Positions 8,172 through 16,536 are shown, counted from the stretch's first letter. The stretch is 64,000 nucleotides of DNA from Solobacterium sp. (GCA_017469885.1 JAFUFO010000014.1:53294-117293); one strand, 5' to 3'. Numbers and translations are program-made. Notes: generated from the sequence alone by a model not told the origin.

Positions 8172-9404
8172 ATGGCAGAACAGATAAGCGAACGTGCAGA
8201 GGCATTGTTGAATACGATCAAAACCGGATCGGCGGAAGAACGTCAGGCTGCAGTAAAGGAGCTGGTACGTACTTATTCTCCGCTGCTGAGCAAAGAATAT
8301 GAGAAGATGGGCGGAATGGATGATATGGCGCGCAAGACTGCGCTCCTTACGGTATTCCGTGAAACACTCGCGGATTCGTCTGCGCTGCAGAGTGCAGAAG
8401 TATTTGAGCGTTCTCTGTTCGCAAATTTCATCAGCACGGTTCATATTGACCCGACTGCCGCAAAGAAAACGGATGAGTTCTCCACAACCTCCATGGTAGA
8501 TGCGGTTGCGGCGGATACCGCTGTCACCGGAAAGAAGGGGGAGGAACCGCACCTGGTGTTCCTTTCTGCCGATGACGCAAAAGAAAAACCGGCGGAACCG
8601 AAACCGGAACCGATCGGGGAAGATGCAGAACTGCTGGTCGGCAATTCTGCGGCGATTGAAACCCCGATTATGGATACGACCGGCGCTATCCCGCAGGAAA
8701 TCAAGCTGACACCGAAACCGGAGACGAAGAAACAGGGAATCCGTCTGACATCGAAACCGGAACCGAAGAAAGCTGCTGAACCGAAGGAAACACCGAAGAC
8801 AGCACCGAAGAAGGTGAAGCCATCAGCGGTGAAGAAAGATGCTGAGAATGAGGATGACGAGACAGAAGGCAATGGTCTTCCTGGATGGGCACTCGGCCTT
8901 GGCATTGCGCTTGGCGTTATCGCCCTGCTTGCACTTCTTCTGCTTGCGATGCGCAGCTTTGCGCCGTCCGCATACAACGGCATTGCCGGTGTCCTGCACC
9001 TTCCGCAGGCTGAAGTGACAGAGACCGCGGAACCGGAAGAAGCACCGGAACCGTCTGCGGACAGTATCACCATTGTAGACAACAGCCAGGAGACCCCGGC
9101 TGCCGCAGAACCGGAGACAACCGCGGAGGCAGAACAGACCGCTGAGCCGGAACAGACTGCTGAACCGACACCGGAGCCGACCCCGGAGGGACCGACCGTG
9201 ATCGGAACCGCAACGGTCAATGTGGATAAGCTCAACATCCGTGCGGAAGCCAATACCGGAAGTGCAGCAGTGGGAACCGCAGTTGCCGGAAAGACCTATG
9301 ATGTTTATGAAACCGTAACGGACGGCCAGTATACCTGGTACCGCATCGGGGACGGACAGTGGTTTGCGGACAACGGATCCTGGATCACCTATACAAAGAA
9401 CTGA
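8172..9404 (+). CDS. Membrane-anchored protein with extracellular SH3 domain
   Basis: A 410-residue protein of unknown function. Residues 1-100 are a helical cytoplasmic region. Residues 130-230 form a linker rich in Lys, Pro and Glu with repeated KPEPK-like units. One membrane segment, GWALGLGIALGVIALLALLL, lies near residue 243. Outside the cell a Thr/Pro/Glu stretch (repeated EPEQTAEP units) leads to a bacterial SH3 domain at about 345-410 (VNVDKLNIRAEANTGS). Such domains often bind peptidoglycan. I chose the ATG at 8172 because GGAAAAGG precedes it, whereas the in-frame ATG at 8145 overlaps a TATAAT-like element and has no ribosome site. It probably links the cell interior to the wall. 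Confidence 0.75.
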   Translation: MAEQISERAEALLNTIKTGSAEERQAAVKELVRTYSPLLSKEYEKMGGMDDMARKTALLTVFRETLADSSALQSAEVFERSLFANFISTVHIDPTAAKKTDEFSTTSMVDAVAADTAVTGKKGEEPHLVFLSADDAKEKPAEPKPEPIGEDAELLVGNSAAIETPIMDTTGAIPQEIKLTPKPETKKQGIRLTSKPEPKKAAEPKETPKTAPKKVKPSAVKKDAENEDDETEGNGLPGWALGLGIALGVIALLALLLLAMRSFAPSAYNGIAGVLHLPQAEVTETAEPEEAPEPSADSITIVDNSQETPAAAEPETTAEAEQTAEPEQTAEPTPEPTPEGPTVIGTATVNVDKLNIRAEANTGSAAVGTAVAGKTYDVYETVTDGQYTWYRIGDGQWFADNGSWITYTKN

Positions 9405-9419
9405 GCACATGCATTTCAG

Positions 9420-9446
9420 GCCGTCGGAATACCCGGCGGCTTTTTC
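9420..9446 (+). terminator. Terminator after SH3 protein gene
   Basis: GCCGTCGG pairs with CCGGCGGC with one G-T pair, followed by TTTTT. Confidence 0.82.
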
Positions 9447-9503
9447 TGTGGAAATGGACCGTGTCATACGTATAGAGATTTGAAAGAGGAGGTGTTTGTC
9501 AGG

Positions 9504-9860
9504 ATGAATGAAGTAAAAGAAAGCGAAGTCATTGATCTCACGGATGAAGCATCAGCGCAGAAGGTCACAGCTCCTGCTCCTCATAAAAAAGTGAACGCTG
9601 TAAATGCAATTCCGCGGTCTTTCCGAATGATGCGGAGTATTGCGCAGGGAGAATATAAAGTGATTCCTGTCGCTACGATCATTGCGGTTCTGATCGGCAT
9701 TGCCTATATTGTTCTGCCCGCAGATATGATTCCGGATATGCTGCCGTTTCTCGGCTATGTCGACGATGCGAGTATCCTTGCCCTGTGCCTTACCCTGGCG
9801 CAGCGGGATATCACCGCGTATGAGATCTGGAAAAACAGTCCGGACAGCACAGAACACTGA
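9504..9860 (+). CDS. YkvA-like DUF1232 membrane protein
   Basis: A 118-residue protein. The C-terminal half carries the DUF1232 (YkvA) signature: a hydrophobic segment VIPVATIIAVLIGIAYIVLP, then PADMIPDMLPFLGYVDDASI, in which the P-x-D-x-I-P-D and GYVDD parts are the conserved core. The family is a small membrane protein found across bacteria, with no agreed biochemical function. The N-terminal 45 residues are polar and poorly conserved. I prefer the ATG at 9504 over a TTG at 9480 because the AAGAGGAGGTG ribosome site at 9483-9494 is well placed for the ATG and overlaps the earlier candidates. A terminator follows directly, so it is a single-gene unit. Confidence 0.85.
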   Translation: MNEVKESEVIDLTDEASAQKVTAPAPHKKVNAVNAIPRSFRMMRSIAQGEYKVIPVATIIAVLIGIAYIVLPADMIPDMLPFLGYVDDASILALCLTLAQRDITAYEIWKNSPDSTEH

Positions 9861-9867
9861 TCCGCAC

Positions 9868-9893
9868 GAAAGAGCGCATGCTCTTTCTTTTTT
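9868..9893 (+). terminator. Terminator after the DUF1232 gene
   Basis: GAAAGAGC and GCTCTTTC form an eight-base stem around GCAT, followed by six T. Confidence 0.9.
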
Positions 9894-9916
9894 GTATATG
9901 ATCTCAAATTGTGATC

Positions 9917-9947
9917 AAAAAAATCCCCGCACAGACATGCAGGGATT
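9917..9947 (-). terminator. Terminator of tRNA-Thr
   Basis: On the minus strand AATCCCTGCA pairs with TGCGGGGATT, ten pairs with one T-G, and a run of T follows. It lies just after the 3' end of the tRNA. Confidence 0.85.
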
Positions 9948-9952
9948 AATCG

Positions 9953-10025
9953 TGCCGACTATCGGATTTGAACCAACGACCTACTCATTACGAATGAGTT
10001 GCTCTACCAGCTGAGCTAAGTCGGC
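9953..10025 (-). tRNA. tRNA-Thr (anticodon CGT)
   Basis: The minus strand folds into a complete 73-base tRNA. The acceptor arms are GCCGACT and AGTCGGC with an A discriminator base. The D arm contains TAGCTCAGCTGGTAGAGCA. The anticodon stem ACTCA/TGAGT encloses TTCGTAA, giving CGT, which reads ACG (threonine). The T loop is TTCAAAT. CCA is not encoded. Confidence 0.96.
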
Positions 10026-10117
10026 ATTTACGGCAAGAGTTATTATAAGCGAAGTACCATCGGCTTTCAAGGAAACGTGAAAAAAGAGCGGAGGTTTTCG
10101 GAAAGAGGAATCCATCG

Positions 10118-10123
10118 TATAAT
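10118..10123 (+). promoter_or_regulatory. Probable -10 box of glmS
   Basis: TATAAT lies 34 bases upstream of the ribozyme cleavage site. The -35 region is weak (TTTTCG at about 10095). Transcription would start near 10130 and include the whole ribozyme. Confidence 0.55.
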
Positions 10124-10156
10124 ATTTCCTGTCATGGAGCTGTAACACAAAACGTA

Positions 10157-10280
10157 GCGCCTGGCCTGCATGACCTGCAGGTGACGAGGACCGGGTATTT
10201 ATCGAAAGATTCGGCGGATGACCCGGAGGCCTGATACGGCCTGAACAATGGGAAAAAACAGCCGGCGACGGCTGAACAGA
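10157..10280 (+). ncRNA. glmS ribozyme (glucosamine-6-phosphate sensing)
   Basis: The glmS leader contains the conserved ribozyme blocks in order: AGCGCC, with self-cleavage expected between A10156 and G10157; GACGAGG at 10183-10189; GGGTATTTATCGA at 10193-10205; TTCGGCGGATGAC near 10210-10222. Hairpins follow to about 10280. The established role is self-cleavage of the mRNA when glucosamine-6-phosphate binds, which lowers GlmS synthesis. The exact 3' end is estimated. Confidence 0.93.
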
Positions 10281-10289
10281 TCCATTCGG

Positions 10290-10334
10290 TATCCTCCATG
10301 ACTGTTTTTCATATGAAACAGGAGGATATTTTTT
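10290..10334 (+). promoter_or_regulatory. Terminator-like hairpin containing the glmS ribosome site
   Basis: TATCCTC at 10290-10296 pairs with GAGGATA at 10322-10328, and CTGTTT at 10302-10307 pairs with AAACAG at 10316-10321. There is a five-base bulge on the left side and an eight-base loop. Six T follow at 10329-10334, one base before the start codon. The right arm contains the Shine-Dalgarno sequence, so the hairpin could stop transcription, hide the ribosome site, or both. Confidence 0.7.
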
Positions 10335-10335
10335 C

Positions 10336-12153
10336 ATGTGTGGAATTACCGGATTTACGGGAAGACAGCCTGCGCTGCCGTTTTTACTGCAGGGTCTTTC
10401 CAAGCTGGAGTACCGCGGCTATGACTCGGCCGGCGTGACTTTGGTCAACTCCAGAAAACTGAAGACGTGGAAGACAAAAGGCCGGCTCAGTGAGCTGGAA
10501 AAGAAGCTTCCGAATGATCTGACGCAGTCCTGCGGTATCGGTCATACCCGCTGGGCAACGCATGGCGTTCCCAGCAATATGAACGCCCACCCGCATATGA
10601 ACAGCGACAATTCCATTTCCGTTGTTCATAACGGCATCGTGGAAAACTATGCGGTTCTGAAAAAAGAACTGCTTGAAGAAGGTTATACCTTCCATTCCGA
10701 TACCGACAGTGAAGTCATCGTCCAGCTGCTGGATTTCTACTACCGGAAAAAGCCGGTTATGAAGGACGCACTGATGCGTACGGTAAAACGTCTGGAAGGT
10801 TCCTATGCCCTCTGTGTGACATCCATTTATGAACCGAATACCATCTATGTCGCAAAGAAGGAAAGCCCGATGGTGCTCGGCATGTCGAAAGAAGGCACCT
10901 TCTGCGCAAGCGATGCACCGGCGATGCTGGAGTATACCAGAGAGATCATGCCGCTTCAGGACGGGCAGTTTGCGATTCTGAACAAAGATTCGCTGGAGGT
11001 ATTCGGCGCCGACGGCAAACCGGCGGAGAAGAAGTGGATTCACTTTCCCTATGATGTGCAGTCCGCACAGAAGGGCGGCTATGACTCCTTCATGTTAAAG
11101 GAGATTCATGAACAGCCTTCCGTGATCCGGGAAACCCTGCGCGGACGTTTCCGGGGAACGCATGTTGTGCTTCCCAACATTGAAACGCTGGAGGTCGACT
11201 GGAGTGATATCCATGAGACGTACTTCATCGCCTGCGGCACTGCCTACCATGCATGTATCTATGCGTCCGGTTTATATCAGCGTTATACTGGAAAACTGAG
11301 CACGGCTGTGCCTGCCTCGGAATTCCGTTACAGCAGTCCGAATGTGGATGGGCATACGCTTTGCATCTTCGTTTCCCAGTCCGGTGAAACCGCCGATACG
11401 CTTGCGGCGCTGAAGCTCGCAAAGGCAAAGGGCTGTCCGACGATTGCGGTCGTCAATGTCCTGGGTTCTTCGATTGCCCGTCAGACCGATGCGGTACTGT
11501 ATACTGCGGCCGGACCGGAAATCGCCGTGGCCAGCACAAAGGCCTACACCACTCAGCTTGTACTTCTTCATGTGCTGATTCTCAAGCTTGCGGAGCTTTT
11601 TGGAATCAAGGTGAAAGGCATCGGCGCACTGATCAAAGACCTGAAGCGGCTTCCGGAAATTACGGAAGAAGTGCTGAAGGAAGAACCGTTCATGAAGAAG
11701 TGTGCAGGCATGTTAAAGGACCAGCGGGATGCGTACTTCATTGGCCGTCAGCTTGATTATCCGAGTGCACTGGAAGGTGCGTTGAAACTCAAGGAAGTAT
11801 CCTATGTCCATGCGGATGCCTATTATGCAGGGGAACTGAAGCACGGACCGATTGCGCTGATTGAAAAGAATACTGTTGTGCTTGCGCTGGCCACCCAGCC
11901 GGATGTGGCGGGAAAGACAATTTCCAACATCAAGGAAACCGTGGCACGCGGCGCCCGTGTCATTCTGGTCACGGACCAGACCATGCGTGCAGATGAGTTC
12001 AGGTATGTGGTCCGCATTCCGGAACTCACGCCGTCCCTGAGTGCAGTTCCCTGTGCGGTACTGACCCAGCTGTTTGCCTACTATGCCGCAAAGGAAAAGG
12101 GCTGCGATATCGACAAGCCCCGCAACCTTGCCAAGTCGGTAACGGTAGAATAG
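10336..12153 (+). CDS. glmS: Glutamine-fructose-6-phosphate aminotransferase GlmS
   Basis: A 605-residue cytoplasmic enzyme making glucosamine-6-phosphate from fructose-6-phosphate and glutamine, the first step towards UDP-GlcNAc and peptidoglycan. The N-terminal glutaminase domain begins MCGITGFTGR, so Cys2 is the nucleophile after Met removal. RWATHG and HNGIVENY are the usual glutaminase motifs. Two SIS isomerase domains follow from about residue 280: FIACGTAYHAC, SQSGETADT and STKAYTTQ in the first, LEGALKLKEVSY in the second. The C-terminus ends DKPRNLAKSVTVE, as in other GlmS proteins. Length is normal. A glmS ribozyme and a hairpin that overlaps the ribosome site precede the gene, and a terminator follows. 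Confidence 0.98.
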   Translation: MCGITGFTGRQPALPFLLQGLSKLEYRGYDSAGVTLVNSRKLKTWKTKGRLSELEKKLPNDLTQSCGIGHTRWATHGVPSNMNAHPHMNSDNSISVVHNGIVENYAVLKKELLEEGYTFHSDTDSEVIVQLLDFYYRKKPVMKDALMRTVKRLEGSYALCVTSIYEPNTIYVAKKESPMVLGMSKEGTFCASDAPAMLEYTREIMPLQDGQFAILNKDSLEVFGADGKPAEKKWIHFPYDVQSAQKGGYDSFMLKEIHEQPSVIRETLRGRFRGTHVVLPNIETLEVDWSDIHETYFIACGTAYHACIYASGLYQRYTGKLSTAVPASEFRYSSPNVDGHTLCIFVSQSGETADTLAALKLAKAKGCPTIAVVNVLGSSIARQTDAVLYTAAGPEIAVASTKAYTTQLVLLHVLILKLAELFGIKVKGIGALIKDLKRLPEITEEVLKEEPFMKKCAGMLKDQRDAYFIGRQLDYPSALEGALKLKEVSYVHADAYYAGELKHGPIALIEKNTVVLALATQPDVAGKTISNIKETVARGARVILVTDQTMRADEFRYVVRIPELTPSLSAVPCAVLTQLFAYYAAKEKGCDIDKPRNLAKSVTVE

Positions 12154-12162
12154 TAAATCCTG

Positions 12163-12190
12163 CGGAGGAGTGAAATGCTCCTCCGTTTTT
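12163..12190 (+). terminator. Terminator after glmS
   Basis: CGGAGGAG and CTCCTCCG form an eight-base stem around TGAAATG, followed by five T. Confidence 0.9.
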
Positions 12191-12226
12191 CTGTATAAGA
12201 AAAGATGAGCGGGTCAATCGCTCATC

Positions 12227-14185
12227 TTACGGAAACGGAATTTCGGGACGCTGTTTGAAGTAGTTGTTCTGGTAAATCAGACGGGAGATGGAGAAGAGGT
12301 TGTTGACCTCGTTGTTTCGCTTTGTGACTTCCTCATCTGAGAGCGATTCATCATGCGTATCATCGGATGCATAATACGCACCGTCTTCCGTGATCCAGCT
12401 TCCGTTGGGGAAGATGACAAGACTGGAAGCCTCATCGAAGTAGTCCTTGCCTACATACAGACGCGGGTCATAATCCAGACCGATCAGGTTCAGTACGGTA
12501 GGCAGGATATCGAAGGTGCTGTTGATGCGGTCCAGCTTCTCCGGCTTCAGGGAAGAAGAATAGAAGATCATCGGCGTGCGGTCCTCATCAAAACCGTTGA
12601 GACGGTCCGCTTCCTGTCCGCCGTAATTCGCGATGATCTGAAGCGGGGTTTCGAGCGGATGGTGATCCGCAAAGAGAACGATCAGCGTGTTGTCCATCTT
12701 GCCCGCTTCTTCCAGTTTGGAGATGAGGTATTCCATGGACTTGTCCAGTTCAATGGACTTGGACAGGTAACGCTTCACTTCCATCGGATAGTCCGGATGC
12801 ACGGCGCTGATCTGATCGAGATAGCGGTTGCCGAGTTCACTTCCCTCATCGTAGGGAAAGTGGGTGCTGCTGGTGACATAGAGGGACATGAATTTATCCT
12901 GATCGATCCAGTAGGGAATCGTCAGCTCCATCATCTCAAGATCGGACTGCCAGCCCCAGAGTCTTGTATAATCGAGGTCTTCGTAGTTGAGATACGCCTG
13001 ACATCCGCTGTGGGAATACAGCGTGCGGCGCTCATAGAATTCATCCTTCCAGTTATGGTAGGCAGTGGAATAATATCCCGCATGTTTAAACACACTGAAG
13101 ATACTGTTGGGCCATTCGTTTTCCGCATACTGGTTCGGTGTGCAGACATCGGACAGCGGAACGAGAGAGATTTCCGAGACAAATTCGCTCTCGCCAGTTG
13201 CGCAGGAGAACTTCGGCGTGTAGTGATGGGTGAAGTCCCATCCTTCTTCTTTCATGCGGTACAGCGTCGGCGTCAGTTCCGGATCGATTGCCATGTAGTC
13301 AAAGGCCTCAATCATGACATAGACGACGTTGTAGTCTTTCAGGAATCCGGTATGGTCATTGAAGTCCGGAATGTCCCGGTTCATGAGGTACTGATCAACG
13401 GTTTTGATCTCCTCGTTCGTTTCCTTATCCATGAGTTCCTTCCAGGCAGTGTCATCAATCGTATCGCGGCGTGTGATCACCGGTTCTGCGGTGGTCTCCT
13501 GGGTCGGCTCGGGTGTGGTTTCCGGTTCTGCGGTTTCCTCCGGCAGGATCAGTTCTGAGGAAGAGGACCCTTTTGCCAGGGAGATGACATCCAGAACCAG
13601 AAAGCGTCCAAGACCGAACTCTCTGATTGAACGATCAATAAAGCGGGGATGCCGGTAGAGCGGCATGTATTCCGTTGTGGTCAGGTTGGAGAATGCGGTG
13701 GCTTCCAGCAGAAGGCATCCGCTCAACATGACCATCAGCTTCTGTTTAAACTGACTGTTTCCGAAGTGACAGAAGATATTAATGAAGAGCACTATGACCG
13801 GCACGATCAGTGCGGTGTAATACACCGGCTTGATCAGGGCAATAAATCCGCTCGCAAACTGACCGATGCGGCCTGCGCCGTCCAGTGTTGCCCGGGCAGA
13901 CATGTAGGAACCGTAGTAGTTCATGAACTGAAGCTGCGTTACGGTATAGGCACCGAAGAAGATGCCGGTAATGCAGGTCAGAATCTTCGCTGTCTTCTCG
14001 GGAAACAGGGAGAACAGCCATCCGAGAAACAGCGAGATGGACAGGGTATAAATGCAGATGCGGATGAATGCGGTGTTGAACATCATGCCGGGAAAGGTCA
14101 GTGCCCGGAAGACGGTCTCCGCCGCAAGAAACATCGCCGCAAGCTCAGCAGACAATATAAAGAAAAGATCTTTTTTCCATTCCAT
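12227..14185 (-). CDS. LTA synthase family sulfatase
   Basis: A 652-residue membrane enzyme of the LtaS type: about five N-terminal hydrophobic segments and then an extracellular alkaline-phosphatase-like domain. Members transfer glycerol phosphate from phosphatidylglycerol to build lipoteichoic acid, or act on related cell-surface polymers. Visible parts are NVVYVMIEAF (first metal aspartate/glutamate region), CATGESEFVSE (the probable catalytic threonine), and LIVLFADHHP (metal-binding Asp and His). A Thr/Pro/Glu linker lies between the membrane part and the catalytic domain. The start is uncertain. I chose the ATG at 14185, directly before the first hydrophobic segment, but no ribosome site precedes it; a TACAAT box lies ten bases upstream, which would suit a nearly leaderless mRNA. 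Confidence 0.87.
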   Translation of the reverse strand: MEWKKDLFFILSAELAAMFLAAETVFRALTFPGMMFNTAFIRICIYTLSISLFLGWLFSLFPEKTAKILTCITGIFFGAYTVTQLQFMNYYGSYMSARATLDGAGRIGQFASGFIALIKPVYYTALIVPVIVLFINIFCHFGNSQFKQKLMVMLSGCLLLEATAFSNLTTTEYMPLYRHPRFIDRSIREFGLGRFLVLDVISLAKGSSSSELILPEETAEPETTPEPTQETTAEPVITRRDTIDDTAWKELMDKETNEEIKTVDQYLMNRDIPDFNDHTGFLKDYNVVYVMIEAFDYMAIDPELTPTLYRMKEEGWDFTHHYTPKFSCATGESEFVSEISLVPLSDVCTPNQYAENEWPNSIFSVFKHAGYYSTAYHNWKDEFYERRTLYSHSGCQAYLNYEDLDYTRLWGWQSDLEMMELTIPYWIDQDKFMSLYVTSSTHFPYDEGSELGNRYLDQISAVHPDYPMEVKRYLSKSIELDKSMEYLISKLEEAGKMDNTLIVLFADHHPLETPLQIIANYGGQEADRLNGFDEDRTPMIFYSSSLKPEKLDRINSTFDILPTVLNLIGLDYDPRLYVGKDYFDEASSLVIFPNGSWITEDGAYYASDDTHDESLSDEEVTKRNNEVNNLFSISRLIYQNNYFKQRPEIPFP

Positions 14186-14278
14186 AACAGGAGATATTGT
14201 ACAAAAAATCCATGAGTTAAACACATCAAATTGCGTCAATCATGGACAGTTTCCGGAAAAAACAGCTACACTTGAACC

Positions 14279-14446
14279 ATGGATATCAGTAAATACTTTC
14301 CGGGGCTGCTCTGTTTTGCGCTCCTTGTGTTCGGACTCGGGGTCGGGATGCTGGGTCTGTTTCTCTCCGTCGCATGGGCCTATGTGGCGGTGAAGATCGT
14401 GAATCATTACATCCTGAAAAAGAAACCGGAGGACATGCCGAAATGA
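14279..14446 (+). CDS. Small membrane protein, 55 residues
   Basis: A short open frame that starts MDISKYFPGL, has one long hydrophobic segment (about residues 9-39) and ends in a positive tail HYILKKKPEDMPK. This layout fits a single-pass membrane peptide. Its TGA overlaps the next ATG (ATGA), and that next frame overlaps the DUF1653 gene in the same way, so three frames are linked. No clear ribosome site precedes it. A TGGACA/TACACT pair with an 18-base spacer ends six bases before the ATG, which would give a leaderless transcript. It is divergent from the LTA synthase gene. Function unknown; coding status is supported by composition and coupling only. Confidence 0.55.
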   Translation: MDISKYFPGLLCFALLVFGLGVGMLGLFLSVAWAYVAVKIVNHYILKKKPEDMPK

Positions 14447-14514
14447 ATTATGTAATTCTTGCCGTTCTGATTATCGGAACCAGTGTGCTGGTTCAGTGGG
14501 CGAGTACCTTATGA
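14443..14514 (+). CDS. Tiny membrane peptide, 23 residues
   Basis: The sequence begins MNYVILAVLIIGTSVLV and ends QWASTL, a single hydrophobic helix. A good ribosome site, CGGAGGAC, lies nine bases upstream inside the preceding gene. Its ATG overlaps the previous stop and its TGA overlaps the ATG of the DUF1653 gene. It could be a functional membrane peptide or a leader whose translation couples the downstream gene. Function unknown. Confidence 0.5.
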   Translation: MNYVILAVLIIGTSVLVQWASTL

Positions 14515-14750
14515 GCACGGTAAAGCCGGGGCGGTACCGCCATTACAAAGGCAATGAATATACCGTGCTTGGCATCGCAAAGCACAGTGAGACGCTGGAG
14601 CCGATGGTCGTCTACCGTGCAGAATACGGCGAGCGCGGACTCTGGGTGCGTCCTGCAGAAATGTTTGCGGAAACGGTAACCGTAAACGGCGTCACGGTTC
14701 CGCGGTTCGCATATCTTGGGGATGCGGAAGATGATGCCGGGCAGAACTGA
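14511..14750 (+). CDS. DUF1653 domain protein
   Basis: A 79-residue protein that is almost wholly a DUF1653 domain: KPGRYRHYKGNEYTVLGIA at the start, then MVVYRAEYGERGLWVRPAEMF in the middle. The family is a small beta-rich cytoplasmic protein of unknown function, often seen alone or fused to other domains. I place the start at the ATG at 14511, which overlaps the preceding TGA. A GTG at 14496 is in frame but lies inside the tiny membrane ORF. The ribosome site is weak, so translation is probably coupled to the upstream frame. A terminator follows after about 30 bases. Confidence 0.83.
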   Translation: MSTVKPGRYRHYKGNEYTVLGIAKHSETLEPMVVYRAEYGERGLWVRPAEMFAETVTVNGVTVPRFAYLGDAEDDAGQN

Positions 14751-14783
14751 CGGTTCCTGCCTCATGAAATTGTGTTTGGAAAG

Positions 14784-14804
14784 GAGACATGCATGTCTCT
14801 TTTT
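14784..14804 (+). terminator. Terminator after the DUF1653 gene
   Basis: GAGACATGCATGTCTC is a perfect 16-base inverted repeat followed by five T. Confidence 0.82.
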
Positions 14805-14889
14805 CTGTAACGCATCGGATTTTCCAATCGATGTAACGTATAATTAGGAATAATTACGGATTGGTAATATATGGAAAGGAAATCCGGCA

Positions 14890-16536
14890 ATGCCGGATTT
14901 GAATGGATCGATGAAATTTTGGAAGCGCGGAAAATCGATTGAACCGGTAAATGATATGGTTCCGCTGACCCCGGAGAATGTGGATAATCTTTCAGAGACG
15001 ATCGGCAGATTTCTGCAGGAAGTCCGGATGGAGCGTGCCAACCGGATCCGGATCCGGTTTTCGCTGGAAGAAGCGGTGCTCCGCTGGATGGACCATTTCG
15101 GACATGATGCAGTACTGCATGTGGAAATGACCGTAAACTGGGGCCGCCCGATCATCACGTTTACAATGCCGGGAGAACAGTACAATCCACTCGTAAGCAG
15201 TGAGAATGATCTTGGCGACTGGGCGGAGAATCTCTACAGCGGATTAAGCCTTTCGCCGGTATATAACTACCGGAAGGGTTTCAATATCCTGCAGTTAAAG
15301 CTTCCGAATCTCAACCGCAACCCGGCGCTGGAGCTGATGTTATCGGTCATGATCGGTGCACTGATCGGCGTACTTGGCAAAGCGATGCTTCCCGAGACCG
15401 TGCGCTCGGTTGTTCTGAGTACTGTCCTTGGGCCGATTGAAGGCGTGTTCCTGCGGATCCTGAACGCCTCCTCCGGTCCGGTCATTTTCCTTTCCGTTAT
15501 GACCGCAATCTGCGGAATCGGCATGCTGCCGACAATCGGAAAGAGCGGCAAGGACATGGTGTGGCGCTTTCTCGGACTGACGCTGCTTTCCACTGCGACT
15601 GCGGCTGTGATCTCTTATTTCCTGCTTGGCATGGATCTTGCGCCGATGAGCTTTGACGGAACGCAGTTTACAAGCATTCTCGACTTCTTCCTCGGTATGA
15701 TTCCGAGCGATATCCTGACGCCGTTTATCGAAGGCAACTCCCCGCAGCTGATCGCACTGGCGATCATTATCGGCAATGCCCTGATCGTCAATTCTGCGCA
15801 GACCGTCAGCCTCCGTACCATCGTGGAACAGGCAGACTCCATCGGTCTTACGGTTGCCGGCTGGGTCAGCAATCTTACCCCGCTCTTTGTGGCAACCCTG
15901 CTGATCCTTGGCATCTGGGACGGATCGGTCAAGATCATCACCGGACTCTGGCTGCCGTTTCTGATTTATTTCATAGTCAGTGCGCTCGGACTGTATCTGC
16001 GGCTGAAAACCGTTTCGCGTCGGTTTGATGTGCCGGTGAAACTGCTGGCAGCCAAGATGAAGGATTCGTTCCGGGCAGCGTTTGTCAACGCATCCGTGGA
16101 TGCCGCAATCGGTGACAGCCAGATTCTCTGCGAGAAGCGTTTCGGCATCAGTAAGAAACTGACGGACTATGCATTCCCGCTCGGCATGGTGGTCTACATG
16201 CCTTCCGGCTGTATTGCCTGCATGATCGTGACCTTATACGCGGCGAAAGTGTATAACGTGACGGTTACACCGGTATGGCTTCTCATTGCGGTCGTGCTTA
16301 CCGCGGCTCTGATTGCGGCTACCCCGCCGGTGGCCGGCATCGGACTGCTTACCTATACGGCGATCTTTGCCCAGCTCGGGATTCCGCGGCAGGCGCTTAC
16401 CATGGCGATGGTTGCGGATATTACGCTTGGATTTGCGGTTTCTGCGCTGAACCTTGCGATGCTGCAGCTGGAACTGGTCAATGAGGCATCCAAGGTGGAC
16501 CTGCTGGATCGGAATATTCTTCGCAAAGTTCGCTGA
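14890..16536 (+). CDS. Cation:dicarboxylate symporter with N-terminal HATPase-like domain (paralogue 2)
   Basis: A 548-residue fusion of the same design as the protein at 3533. Residues 25-145 resemble an RsbW-type ATPase fold: RIRIRFSLEEAVLRWMD is at the N-box position, but the asparagine that binds Mg is replaced by arginine, and PGEQYNPLVSSEND is at the G1 position. No glycine-rich lid is evident, so the domain may only bind partners. From about residue 150 it is a DAACS-type symporter with conserved AICGIGMLPTIGKSG and AATPPVAGIGLLTY. An AAAGGA site precedes the ATG. The gene heads a co-directional cluster with STAS, kinase, ATPase and MATE-ATPase genes. In 3533 the symporter hairpin has the usual run of serines; here NASVDAAIGDSQ replaces it, hinting at a different substrate. 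Confidence 0.85.
   Translation: MPDLNGSMKFWKRGKSIEPVNDMVPLTPENVDNLSETIGRFLQEVRMERANRIRIRFSLEEAVLRWMDHFGHDAVLHVEMTVNWGRPIITFTMPGEQYNPLVSSENDLGDWAENLYSGLSLSPVYNYRKGFNILQLKLPNLNRNPALELMLSVMIGALIGVLGKAMLPETVRSVVLSTVLGPIEGVFLRILNASSGPVIFLSVMTAICGIGMLPTIGKSGKDMVWRFLGLTLLSTATAAVISYFLLGMDLAPMSFDGTQFTSILDFFLGMIPSDILTPFIEGNSPQLIALAIIIGNALIVNSAQTVSLRTIVEQADSIGLTVAGWVSNLTPLFVATLLILGIWDGSVKIITGLWLPFLIYFIVSALGLYLRLKTVSRRFDVPVKLLAAKMKDSFRAAFVNASVDAAIGDSQILCEKRFGISKKLTDYAFPLGMVVYMPSGCIACMIVTLYAAKVYNVTVTPVWLLIAVVLTAALIAATPPVAGIGLLTYTAIFAQLGIPRQALTMAMVADITLGFAVSALNLAMLQLELVNEASKVDLLDRNILRKVR

Noticed and set aside
12353..13558. Plus-strand open frame of about 400 codons opposite the LTA synthase gene
   Set aside because: The minus-strand protein has complete sulfatase motifs; the plus frame shows no domain.
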